Source: Candidatus Barnesiella excrementigallinarum (GTDB lineage Bacteria; Bacteroidota; Bacteroidia; Bacteroidales; Barnesiellaceae). Taken from it: 64,000 nt of DNA. Positions 1 to 7,701 of this stretch are shown here, piece by piece. Each line of letters opens with the position of its first letter. Within the stretch, counting starts at the first letter, position 1. The notes below the pieces were generated by a model, which did no database searches, was not told where the DNA came from, and was given only the letters and a program-made list of their open reading frames with translations. The translations under genes were made by a program, and so were the position numbers. The DNA lies in assembly GCA_019114445.1 (NCBI GenBank), contig DXFL01000030.1, positions 62,001-126,000 on the forward strand, read 5' to 3'.

Positions 1-1477
1 TAATGATTTGCTTCGTATCGAGCGTTTTCTTAACAATATAAAGGCCCGATACACTAGGCGAGGTTACCTCTACGCCTTGCAATGTATAATATTGAGTGCG
101 AATCACTTCGCCTTTATTGACATCGATTTCGTTGATAGCGCTGCCATCAGTTACTTCGTAAGCGCCCAAATCTACTGCTGCGCCCGAGATACGAGCATTA
201 CCGGCTAAGTCGGTATCGAATCCTTCAATGGCAGGATCGTCGCCGGCATCGATACAAGGACTGCCTGCGGCCAAACGGTAATCGCCATTAGCAGCATCGA
301 CAAACATAGGATCCGAAGTAATGGCACCGGCACTTACAGTTTGTTCGGGAACACAAACGGCACCAATAGTTACACGTTCGGGCAACTTACCGTCGGTATT
401 GGGGTTACCAAAGCGGATATTGGCATTACCCGTACCATAATCATCTTCACGACAAGTATTATTCCATGCAATGCAATTGGCTACCGTAGCAGTCATTCCA
501 TCGGCATTGGTAGTTTGGAATCCGATACCGCCACCTAAACCTTGTACGTGATTTTTTACAACCGTACAGTTTATTACGTATGCTTGTTTTTCGGTACAAG
601 CGACACCGCCGCCCACCGACTGGTTATTCAAAGAACCGTTTACCGAATTGTTTATCACCAAACTGTTTATCAGTTTTCCCGATTTAATGGCAATACCACC
701 ACCTTGACTGGCAAAAGAATCTTCATCGTCGGCAGAAGTCGTACTATTATTGCGGATAATACAATTCAAAACAACAGCTTTATCGGGATTACAGCCGTTT
801 CCTTCCGTAGCATCCAAACAGATACCACCACCGATACCCGTTGCCCAAACATGGCTATTGTCTTCCCACGGAGAGGTAGTTGCCACGTTGTTCTCGATAA
901 TACAGTTTTCCAAGCGGCCGTTCAAGATATACAAACCACCGCCTACACCTTTTTGAGGTTTTCCATTGGAACCCAACAGAGCCTTAGAGCCGTCTACGCC
1001 TACATTGTCATGGATATTACAATACTTCAATGTTGCGCCTCCGTTGTTGATATAAACACCGCCACCGCGGCCTACACCGGTTGTTTCGGTCGAAGCGTCA
1101 CCTTCCGAAATATCCAAACCATAAAGTACCGAAGCCTTTCCGTCCAAATAGAGTACTCGTTTGTCACCGGGACCTTTCAAGAATGTTTCCAAACCTTCGG
1201 CTGTGGTATAAACAGGAGCTTCGGTTTCGGTTCCTTCGCAGTTGCCATAAACAGTAGCCTCGACCCGTAATCTGAAACTTCCGGTATAAGTTCCTTTTTT
1301 CACAAAAATTTGATCGCCGGTTCCTGCCCAACTGAAAGCATCCTCCAAGGTTGCGGCATTACTCCACGACGAACCATCACCCCCACCGGTTTCTGTTACA
1401 TAAATAACTTCGGCATTTACCCCTAAAAATCCTGATACTAACAAAAATGTACCTGCAAGTAAAAAAATTTTTTTCAT
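1..1477 (-). CDS. Secreted beta-helix protein with choice-of-anchor Q-type region (3' end cut by window)
   Basis: Start ATG at 1477; 492 codons are visible and the frame leaves the window, probably about ten residues short of the end judging from its twin at 1595-3094. Residues 1-22 form a signal peptide (MKKIFLLAGTFLLVSGFLGVNA). The body has repeated turns of the kind 'GGGVYI...NCIIENN...' that build a right-handed parallel beta-helix, followed by the DPMFVDAANGDY / GSPCIDAGDD / DLGAYE block of choice-of-anchor Q proteins. A short C-terminal domain (YYTLQGVEV...SGLYIVKK) resembles the T9SS sorting tail. The protein is very probably exported and surface-attached. Its ligand is unknown; the fold occurs in adhesins and in polysaccharide lyases, but no lyase active site is recognisable. 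It is almost a copy of the next gene, promoter included. Confidence 0.85.
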   Translation of the reverse strand, partial: MKKIFLLAGTFLLVSGFLGVNAEVIYVTETGGGDGSSWSNAATLEDAFSWAGTGDQIFVKKGTYTGSFRLRVEATVYGNCEGTETEAPVYTTAEGLETFLKGPGDKRVLYLDGKASVLYGLDISEGDASTETTGVGRGGGVYINNGGATLKYCNIHDNVGVDGSKALLGSNGKPQKGVGGGLYILNGRLENCIIENNVATTSPWEDNSHVWATGIGGGICLDATEGNGCNPDKAVVLNCIIRNNSTTSADDEDSFASQGGGIAIKSGKLINSLVINNSVNGSLNNQSVGGGVACTEKQAYVINCTVVKNHVQGLGGGIGFQTTNADGMTATVANCIAWNNTCREDDYGTGNANIRFGNPNTDGKLPERVTIGAVCVPEQTVSAGAITSDPMFVDAANGDYRLAAGSPCIDAGDDPAIEGFDTDLAGNARISGAAVDLGAYEVTDGSAINEIDVNKGEVIRTQYYTLQGVEVTSPSVSGLYIVKKTLDTKQII

Positions 1478-1510
1478 GTTGTTTTAATTTAAGATTAATA
1501 TATCCATTAT

Positions 1511-1540
1511 TAAAGACGATGGGTATAAAAATTTATACCC
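1511..1540 (-). promoter_or_regulatory. Two-box promoter-like element, copy A
   Basis: On the minus strand GGGTATA (1540-1534), 14 bases, then TCGTCTTTA (1519-1511), 33 bases before the ATG at 1477. The same two boxes with the same spacing occur before two other genes of the cluster (3131-3160 and 7446-7475). The spacing and the CGTC core suit an ECF-sigma -35/-10 pair; the sigma factor is not identified. Confidence 0.6.
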
Positions 1541-1545
1541 ATCGT
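1516..1545 (-). terminator. Perfect 14-bp stem palindrome, possible terminator of the 1595-3094 gene
   Basis: ACGATGGGTATAAA, two bases, then its exact complement. It lies 49 bases after the stop of the upstream gene and is followed on the minus strand by CTTTAA, a weak U-tract. It also overlaps promoter copy A of the next gene, so it may both end one transcript and sit in the next promoter. Confidence 0.5.
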
Positions 1546-1594
1546 TCTTCATTTATTTATTATTCCAGCACTTTTTGTATGAATTCCTATCGAA

Positions 1595-3094
1595 TTATTT
1601 TACAATGACAAACTGTTTTTCAGTAGCAACAGCATTTGTATCGAATGTTTTCTTAACGATATAAAGACCCGATACACTGGGCGAAGTCACTTCGACACCT
1701 TGTAAAGTATAGTATTGGGTACGGATTACTTCACCTTCGTTGGCCTCGATTTCGTTTATGGCACTACCGCCATCGGTATATTCATATGCACCTAAATCGA
1801 CAGCGGCACCGGCAATACGTGCATTCCCGTCCAAATCTACATCGTAACCTTCTACGGCAGGATCGTCACCGGCATCGATACAGGGGCTGCCTTGTGCCAA
1901 ATGGAAATCGCCATTGGCAGCATCGACAAACATAGGATCCGAGGTAATGGCTCCTGAGGCAACCGTAGCTTCGGGTACACATACCACATTGATAGTTACT
2001 CTTTCGGGCAATTTGCCATCGGTATTCGGATTACCCATACGGATATTGTTCAAACCTTCGCCATAATCGTCGGCACGGCAAGTATTGTTCCAAGCAATAC
2101 AGTTGGAGACAACAGCTCTCATGCCATCGGCATTTTGCGACTGGAATGCGATACCGCCACCCAAGCCTTTGACATGGTTGTCATAAGCCGTACAGTTGAT
2201 TATGTATGCCTGTTTCTCGGTACAAGCAATACCGCCACCAATCGACTGGTTGTTATTCGAACCGTTTACCGAATTGCCTACAACCAGCGTATTTACCAAA
2301 TATCCCGATTTTACGGCAATACCGCCACCCTGACAGGGATAAGAAGCAGCATCATCGACAGGTGTCGTGCTGTTATTACGGATAATACAATTCACCACCA
2401 CAGCATCCTCGGGTTCGCCGGAAGACTCCAAGCAAACGCCACCGCCTACACCCATAGACCATACATGGTTATCGGTTTTCTCCCACGGAGAGGTGGTTGC
2501 GATATTATTCTCGATAATACAATTTTCCATACGGCCGTTCCACACATAGGCTCCACCGCCTACACCTCTTTGGGGAATACGTCCATTGTCTTCGGTAGCT
2601 TGTTTTGTACCGTCAACAGCCATATTGTCATGTATACGGCAATATTTTATCAAACCGCCGCCGCTGTTTACATAAACACCGCCGCCACGGCCTACACCGG
2701 TAGTTTCGAGCGTAGCATCGCCACCCGATATATCCAAACCGTAAATTGCGGCGCCACCGTCCAAAATCAACACACGCTTATCGCCCGGACCTTTCAAAAA
2801 AGTTTCAAGCCCTTCGGCCGTAGTATAAGTAGGAGCTGCGGTCTCCGTACCTTCGCAGTTACCATACACCGTAGCAGCCACTTTCAAAGCAAAGCTACCT
2901 GTATAGGTACCTTTTTTCACAAAGATTTCATCGCCCTTTGCAGCCCAAGAAAGCGCATCTTCCAATGTTGCGGCACTGCTCCACGACATACCGTCACCAC
3001 CACCTGTTTCTGTTACATAAATAACATCTGCATTTATTGCCGAAAATCCGCCGGCCAATAAAAGAGCACTTGTGAGTAAAAAATTTTTCTTCAT
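1595..3094 (-). CDS. Secreted beta-helix protein with choice-of-anchor Q-type region
   Basis: 499 residues. The signal peptide is MKKNFLLTSALLLAGGFSAINA. Next comes a region opening with VIYVTETGGGDGMSWSSAATLEDAL, typical of bacterial pectate-lyase-like beta-helix proteins, then a series of Gly-Gly and 'NCIIENN' turns (about residues 95-370). The anchor-Q block with DPMFVDAANGDFHL and GSPCIDAGDD follows (about 385-445), then a short tail ending YIVKK...EKQFVIVK that looks like a type IX sorting domain. It is exported and probably displayed at the surface. The substrate or partner is unknown. It is the twin of the gene at 1-1477 and a more distant paralogue of 3207-4763. Confidence 0.87.
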   Translation of the reverse strand: MKKNFLLTSALLLAGGFSAINADVIYVTETGGGDGMSWSSAATLEDALSWAAKGDEIFVKKGTYTGSFALKVAATVYGNCEGTETAAPTYTTAEGLETFLKGPGDKRVLILDGGAAIYGLDISGGDATLETTGVGRGGGVYVNSGGGLIKYCRIHDNMAVDGTKQATEDNGRIPQRGVGGGAYVWNGRMENCIIENNIATTSPWEKTDNHVWSMGVGGGVCLESSGEPEDAVVVNCIIRNNSTTPVDDAASYPCQGGGIAVKSGYLVNTLVVGNSVNGSNNNQSIGGGIACTEKQAYIINCTAYDNHVKGLGGGIAFQSQNADGMRAVVSNCIAWNNTCRADDYGEGLNNIRMGNPNTDGKLPERVTINVVCVPEATVASGAITSDPMFVDAANGDFHLAQGSPCIDAGDDPAVEGYDVDLDGNARIAGAAVDLGAYEYTDGGSAINEIEANEGEVIRTQYYTLQGVEVTSPSVSGLYIVKKTFDTNAVATEKQFVIVK

Positions 3095-3130
3095 GTCTCT
3101 TTAAATTTAAGATTAATAGTTATTACTAAT

Positions 3131-3160
3131 TAAAGACGACAGGTCTCTTTTTTTATACCC
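3131..3160 (-). promoter_or_regulatory. Two-box promoter-like element, copy B
   Basis: Minus-strand GGGTATA (3160-3154), 14 bases, TCGTCTTTA (3139-3131), 36 bases before the ATG at 3094. The 14-base spacer sequence is unrelated to those of copies A and C while the boxes and spacing are identical, which points to selection on the two boxes. Confidence 0.6.
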
Positions 3161-3182
3161 AAATCTTCGATTATTTTTTCGG

Positions 3183-3201
3183 ATTTTTTTTGAAAAAAAA
3201 T
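3183..3201 (-). terminator. A/T-only hairpin after the 3207-4763 gene
   Basis: A run of eight T, one G and eight A flanked by A and T forms a 9-bp palindrome six bases after the stop codon. Weak, and could be chance in an A/T-rich gap. Confidence 0.3.
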
Positions 3202-3206
3202 ATTTC

Positions 3207-4763
3207 CTATTGTCGTACAGAAATTTTTTGACTGATACCATTCAGTCGAACAATGTATATTCCCGAAGAAAGCGGCAATTCTACTCTTCCCGAAACGACT
3301 TGTTGATGACAAATTCGTCCCAAAATATCGAATACGGCCATTTCTCCCTCGGCTCCTTCGATAACCAACCGACCTGCTGCAGCATAAATCTTAGGAGCAT
3401 TCGAAAACTCTCCTATTCCAGTCGAAATATCGTCGCCATATTCATAAGCTCCCATATCGATAGTTGTATCTTGTATTCTATCGTTCCCGTCCAAATCGAC
3501 AGTTGCCGAAACCAATGCATACAAATCGTTACTACCGGCATTGATACACGGACTTCCTTCGGCTAAATGATAATCGCCGCTTTCGGCATTAACGAACAAA
3601 GGATCGTCCTGTATACAATTCACTATTTGAGCATCGGCCGGAACCACAGAAGCCACCTTATAGCAAGTATTGGTAAGGGTTCCCGTCCTCAATCCCGATA
3701 TACGTATATCCCGTTCGGTCGATCCTTGATTTACCCGATTGCCCCAAACGATACAATTCTTCACATGGCCGTTTTCCACCATAATACCGCCCGATATAGC
3801 GCTCCCCGATGTGTTGTTTAATTGATTATTTACAATGGTAGAGTTGATAACTTGCGCCTCTTCCGACCCCAATGTGATGGCTCCGCTTTCCAAAGCAGCT
3901 TCGTTTCCCGTTATGAGACAGTTGGCGATAATTCCCCCTCTATTGTGAATAGCACCGGAAGAATAGCGAACAGCTACGTTGTTCGCAACAACCGTATTGG
4001 TTATGAACCCCGAAGCCTCGCAATAAATTCCGCCACCGGCATAAGAGGCTTCGTTATTTTCTACCTTGCAATTATGCACCGAGGTACCATTTTTCATATA
4101 GACACCTCCACCCAAAGCGTCTTTTCCATCGCCTACGGTTTTGCAATCATATACTCGGCAAGAGTTTAACCTTGCAACTTTGTCGGCTTCGAAATTCGAC
4201 AAAAACACGCCACCGCCTTTTAACGACGAAGCTCCATGAATGTTGCAGTTTTGCAAAACGCCCTGTCCGTAAATCCACACGGCGCCTCCTTCGTTGAGCC
4301 CACGGGTTGTGCTGAGTGACGCGGTTCCACCCGATATATCGAATCCGGTAAACGATACCGAACCTTTATAAATCGTAATCACTCTCGACAAAGGCAAATT
4401 GCTATCGTCGACCGGGGCTACCAAATAGGTTTCGAGCGGAGTATCCCCGTCGATTACAGGCAAATCGGTCGCCGATTCGGTACCTTCGCAATTTCCATAA
4501 ATAGCAATATTGGGTTTTGTTTGGAAATAAAACCCAAGACCATCATCGGCCGGGGCAGTATAGGTGCCTTTTTTGACCAAAATTATATCTGCGGCATCGG
4601 CACTTCCCGAAGCACTCGTTATAGCTTGTGCCAAAGTAGTAGCACTCTCCCAACTGCTGCCATCGCCGGTGCCATCGGGCGTTACATAATACACATTTTG
4701 AGCCTGTGCCATAGGAATCGCGGCTACTGCGCTCAACAAAATCGATAAGTAAAGTGTTTTCAT
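3207..4763 (-). CDS. Secreted beta-helix protein with T9SS-type C-terminal domain
   Basis: 518 residues from ATG 4763. I prefer this start to an in-frame ATG at 4787 because it opens a clean signal peptide (MKTLYLSILLSAVAAIPMAQAQ). The mature protein starts NVYYVTPDGTGDGSSWESATTL, as in its two paralogues downstream, followed by beta-helix turns (about 130-400) and the DPLFVNAESGDYHL / GSPCINAGS / DMGAYEY block. The last ~70 residues (VFDILGRICHQQ...SGIYIVRL...KISVRQ) are a clear type IX secretion sorting domain, stronger than in the twins. It follows the GH31 gene by 63 bases with a hairpin between, so it may be cotranscribed at lower level. Function beyond surface display is unknown. Confidence 0.85.
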   Translation of the reverse strand: MKTLYLSILLSAVAAIPMAQAQNVYYVTPDGTGDGSSWESATTLAQAITSASGSADAADIILVKKGTYTAPADDGLGFYFQTKPNIAIYGNCEGTESATDLPVIDGDTPLETYLVAPVDDSNLPLSRVITIYKGSVSFTGFDISGGTASLSTTRGLNEGGAVWIYGQGVLQNCNIHGASSLKGGGVFLSNFEADKVARLNSCRVYDCKTVGDGKDALGGGVYMKNGTSVHNCKVENNEASYAGGGIYCEASGFITNTVVANNVAVRYSSGAIHNRGGIIANCLITGNEAALESGAITLGSEEAQVINSTIVNNQLNNTSGSAISGGIMVENGHVKNCIVWGNRVNQGSTERDIRISGLRTGTLTNTCYKVASVVPADAQIVNCIQDDPLFVNAESGDYHLAEGSPCINAGSNDLYALVSATVDLDGNDRIQDTTIDMGAYEYGDDISTGIGEFSNAPKIYAAAGRLVIEGAEGEMAVFDILGRICHQQVVSGRVELPLSSGIYIVRLNGISQKISVRQ

Positions 4764-4789
4764 ATTTAAAAATTTAATATTAGACAATA

Positions 4790-4819
4790 CCCGACAAGGA
4801 GAATCCTCTCCTTGCCGGG
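4790..4819 (-). terminator. Hairpin between GH31 and beta-helix gene
   Basis: In minus-strand RNA CCCGGCAAGGAGA pairs with TCTCCUUGUCGGG (one G-U pair) around a 4-base loop. There is no clear U-tract. It is probably a partial terminator or transcript-stabilising hairpin 7 bases after the GH31 stop. Confidence 0.55.
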
Positions 4820-4826
4820 CGGTTAT

Positions 4827-7412
4827 TTATTTTGCAAAAGGACTCACCAAATCGTCTTTCAACGTAATCTCCATTGCTTGGGGGAAGTTCGTTTTGAAAT
4901 AACGGATATAACGGTAGAAATTATCAGGATCGTATTCTACTTTCAAGTTGGTCTCGGAACAGAATCCGGTAACTTCGGGAACCACATAATTTCCTGCATA
5001 TTTGAATTTACGGGTTGCGATAGCTCGGTGTAGCTCCTTCATCTGTTTTATCATTCCGTCGTTTACATCGACTGTATCGGATTTATCGAACTCGACTACA
5101 ATCTCGTAAGGCTTACGGCAATCGGCATTCGATACCGGAATAGATACCATAAACTCTTTTCCGCTGTACGACCACTTTTGCGCATTAGGCAATGCCGTAT
5201 ATGCCATCGGTACCCCATTCACCGTTATCGACCGCGGCATTTCGGCACCATACAACCGAACGAGATAATCTTTCGAATTTTTCATGGCTTTGTAATGGCC
5301 CTCCCGCGGGGCGATTCGAATTCGTTGCGTACGATTTTCCATTTGAGAAACCACTTGCGTAGTGGCATATTCGGTATCGTATTGCTGGTCGTTGCCGGCA
5401 TCCTCGTAAATCGAGAAATTGCCTTCTCCTCCGGGGAAAATACCGATAATCGTCCGGTCGGGATTATCGTCCAAACTGTTCACTTCCTCGCCATACATAG
5501 GAATTACGGCCCCGGCCTTGACATAGATAGGATACTCCTCGATGGTAAACTGCCGGACAAGTTCTTGTCCACCCTTCAACAAAGTACCGGTGTGCCACTC
5601 GTACCAGTCGTTCCCCGCCGGCAGCCACACCTTCACGTCGGAAACCCCGTCCTTCATGGGGGCACCGATTGGCGCTACCAAAATATTATCGCCGAACATA
5701 TATTGCCGCGAATAGGTATAGGCCAACTCCTCTTCGGGGTAGTCGTAATACATAGGACGGCAAATCGATACGCCGGTTTCATAGGCCTCGCGCGCCATCG
5801 TATAAATATAAGGTACTAATTGATAGCGCAATCTTACGGCGTTGTACAACGCATTATAATATTCGTCGCGATACCGCCATATCTCTTTCACCAACGACGG
5901 ATCTTTATTGGAATGGGTCCGTAAAATAGGGCTCAAAGCTCCGTACTGGACCCAACGGACATACATCTCGGGCTCGAATTGATACACGTTATCGTCCTCG
6001 ATAAATTTATGCCCGCCAATATCGTGGCTCCAATATCCGTACAAAACATTCGAGGCTGTATTGGTAAAGTAAGGCTGGTATTCGAGAGTATTCCATGTAA
6101 TATAGGCATCGCCCGAAAATCCTATCTGGTAACGGTGATTCCCCAATCCACCCCAACGGTGGTAAATCAGCGGGCGTTTATCGGTATTGCGCTTCATATC
6201 TTCGAAGAAGGTATAGTTGAGCCACCATGTGTTATTCAGCTTTTCTATCTCCTTGTCGAAAACCCATTGCTGCCAATCGAGCCACCAAAAGTCGACACCT
6301 TGTTTTTCGATGGGATGCAGCACCACATCGAAAAGTGTACTCATAAATTTTTTGTTAGCTCCCTGCCAGGGAATATTCTCACGGGTAGAGGTATCGAAAT
6401 TCATCTCTTTGGCAAAGTCGTCGTATTGGCATTCGAAGGGGGCAATTCCCGATGCCGGGTGCAAATTGAGCGTCGTTTTCAGATGTTTCGATTTGGCCCA
6501 ATCGAAAAACTGATCGGGATCAGAGAACAACCGTTTTTCCCAAGTATATCCGGTCCAATGTTTACGTTGTCCCCATTTGTCGGGTTTGGCAAAAAGACTG
6601 TCGGTTTCGTGCCAGTCCATATCGACAACCAAAACATCTAACGGGATATTGTACTGTTCGAATTGAGAAACGACATCGCGCATTTCGTTGTCGGAGTAAG
6701 CCCAATAACGCGACCACCAATAACCAAAAACGAACCGGGGCGGCAGAGGAATTTTCCCGGCAAAAAGCGTAAAATCTTTGAGTGCCGTTTTATAATCCGA
6801 ACCATAGGCCATGAAATACCAATCCTGTACCGGCCGCTCTTCCCGTTCTTCTACCCACGGGAAATCGCTATTATCGAACAACAGGCTCTGCGAGTCGTCG
6901 ATCAGCGTCCAGCCATCGCGCGACAATATTCCATCTTCCAATTGCAATTCGTGCCGCGGCTCGTTTCGCTTGATAAATGTGGTTCCGTCCATACGGTCCA
7001 ATGTACGGGCCGTACCTTTCAAGTTCTGTTTCTGTGTAGTCCCCGGATTCCAAGTAAACGGATTCTTCTTATTTAAATACTTTATGCTTAAATTCTCTTT
7101 CGTAAATTTACCCGTATTCAACTTATACGTGAGTTCCAACTCCTCGGTGCGAATGACCAACTTCCCACCTTTTTTATTTTTTTTGAACTCGGGTACCGGC
7201 AAATTTCGATTTATCACAACAAACGATCGGTCGTCGGTAAACCGGCGCAAGGAGTCCCACTCCATGCGGATAACTCGCGGGGTCAAAACCGTAAACCGCA
7301 CATCGCCCTCCGTAACAACAGCCTCGGGATTGGCCGCAATATTCGTGTCGGCACTATATATAGCCAACGGAAATAGGAGTAGCAATACGAATAGTAGAGC
7401 ACTTTTTTTCAT
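4827..7412 (-). CDS. Secreted glycoside hydrolase family 31
   Basis: 861 residues from ATG 7412, chosen over an upstream in-frame codon because it gives the signal peptide MKKSALLFVLLLLFPLAIYS. An N-terminal beta-sandwich precedes the GH31 barrel: YWWSRYWAYSD, then VVDMDWH, the nucleophile region FWWLDWQQW (Asp near residue 378), the acid/base region IGFSGDAY (Asp near 434), and the GGH...EPEMYVRWVQYGALSPILRTHS core. The nucleophile context WLDW instead of W-D-M-N/E marks a distinct subgroup, so alpha-glucosidase versus alpha-xylosidase or another specificity cannot be chosen. An extra C-terminal region of about 80 residues (from DTVDVNDG) has no match I recognise. Its promoter is copy C of the two-box element, shared with two beta-helix genes, suggesting one regulon. 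Confidence 0.88.
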   Translation of the reverse strand: MKKSALLFVLLLLFPLAIYSADTNIAANPEAVVTEGDVRFTVLTPRVIRMEWDSLRRFTDDRSFVVINRNLPVPEFKKNKKGGKLVIRTEELELTYKLNTGKFTKENLSIKYLNKKNPFTWNPGTTQKQNLKGTARTLDRMDGTTFIKRNEPRHELQLEDGILSRDGWTLIDDSQSLLFDNSDFPWVEEREERPVQDWYFMAYGSDYKTALKDFTLFAGKIPLPPRFVFGYWWSRYWAYSDNEMRDVVSQFEQYNIPLDVLVVDMDWHETDSLFAKPDKWGQRKHWTGYTWEKRLFSDPDQFFDWAKSKHLKTTLNLHPASGIAPFECQYDDFAKEMNFDTSTRENIPWQGANKKFMSTLFDVVLHPIEKQGVDFWWLDWQQWVFDKEIEKLNNTWWLNYTFFEDMKRNTDKRPLIYHRWGGLGNHRYQIGFSGDAYITWNTLEYQPYFTNTASNVLYGYWSHDIGGHKFIEDDNVYQFEPEMYVRWVQYGALSPILRTHSNKDPSLVKEIWRYRDEYYNALYNAVRLRYQLVPYIYTMAREAYETGVSICRPMYYDYPEEELAYTYSRQYMFGDNILVAPIGAPMKDGVSDVKVWLPAGNDWYEWHTGTLLKGGQELVRQFTIEEYPIYVKAGAVIPMYGEEVNSLDDNPDRTIIGIFPGGEGNFSIYEDAGNDQQYDTEYATTQVVSQMENRTQRIRIAPREGHYKAMKNSKDYLVRLYGAEMPRSITVNGVPMAYTALPNAQKWSYSGKEFMVSIPVSNADCRKPYEIVVEFDKSDTVDVNDGMIKQMKELHRAIATRKFKYAGNYVVPEVTGFCSETNLKVEYDPDNFYRYIRYFKTNFPQAMEITLKDDLVSPFAK

Positions 7413-7445
7413 GGATTTCAATTTAAGTTGTATGGTAATTCTCAA

Positions 7446-7475
7446 TAAAGACGATAATGTCCCAAAAATATACCC
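7446..7475 (-). promoter_or_regulatory. Two-box promoter-like element, copy C
   Basis: Minus-strand GGGTATA (7475-7469), 14 bases, TCGTCTTTA (7454-7446), 33 bases before the GH31 ATG at 7412, the same distance as copy A. GH31 and the beta-helix proteins are unrelated, so the shared element is not explained by duplication alone. Confidence 0.6.
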
Positions 7476-7701
7476 ACCTTTACAACAATTAATTCTTTAA
7501 TACAGAAATCCCCGGAAAAAAATAATTTCTACCCTTGCTCAGCTACATACCAAGATTTTTCGAAATAGCGATGAAGAAAATGGCAACCGAAAAATATTAA
7601 CAAGTTTTATGCCCCCTTTCGCCCCGAATAATCGCAGATTTCACTATTATTGTAACTTATTTTTAGGAATATCAAAGAAAACAATCAACCTCAAATATAA
7701 T

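Larger units (their letters stand above)
1..3160 (-). repeat. Tandem gene duplication of about 1.5 kb
   Basis: The genes at 1-1477 and 1595-3094 match along their whole length at protein level and largely at DNA level, with small length differences (for example the loop after 'VCLE/CLD'). The leaders match too, including the two-box promoter element at 1511-1540 and 3131-3160. The duplicated unit is therefore promoter plus gene. Confidence 0.85.

Noticed and set aside
3130..3312. Small ORF between the beta-helix genes
   Set aside because: It overlaps the 3' end of the 3207-4763 gene in another frame, and the promoter element lies inside it.
4089..4140. Further copies of the CGTCTTT box inside genes (for example in the beta-helix gene, near 4850, 14820 and 24570)
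   Set aside because: They lie in coding sequence without the GGGTATA partner at 14 bases.
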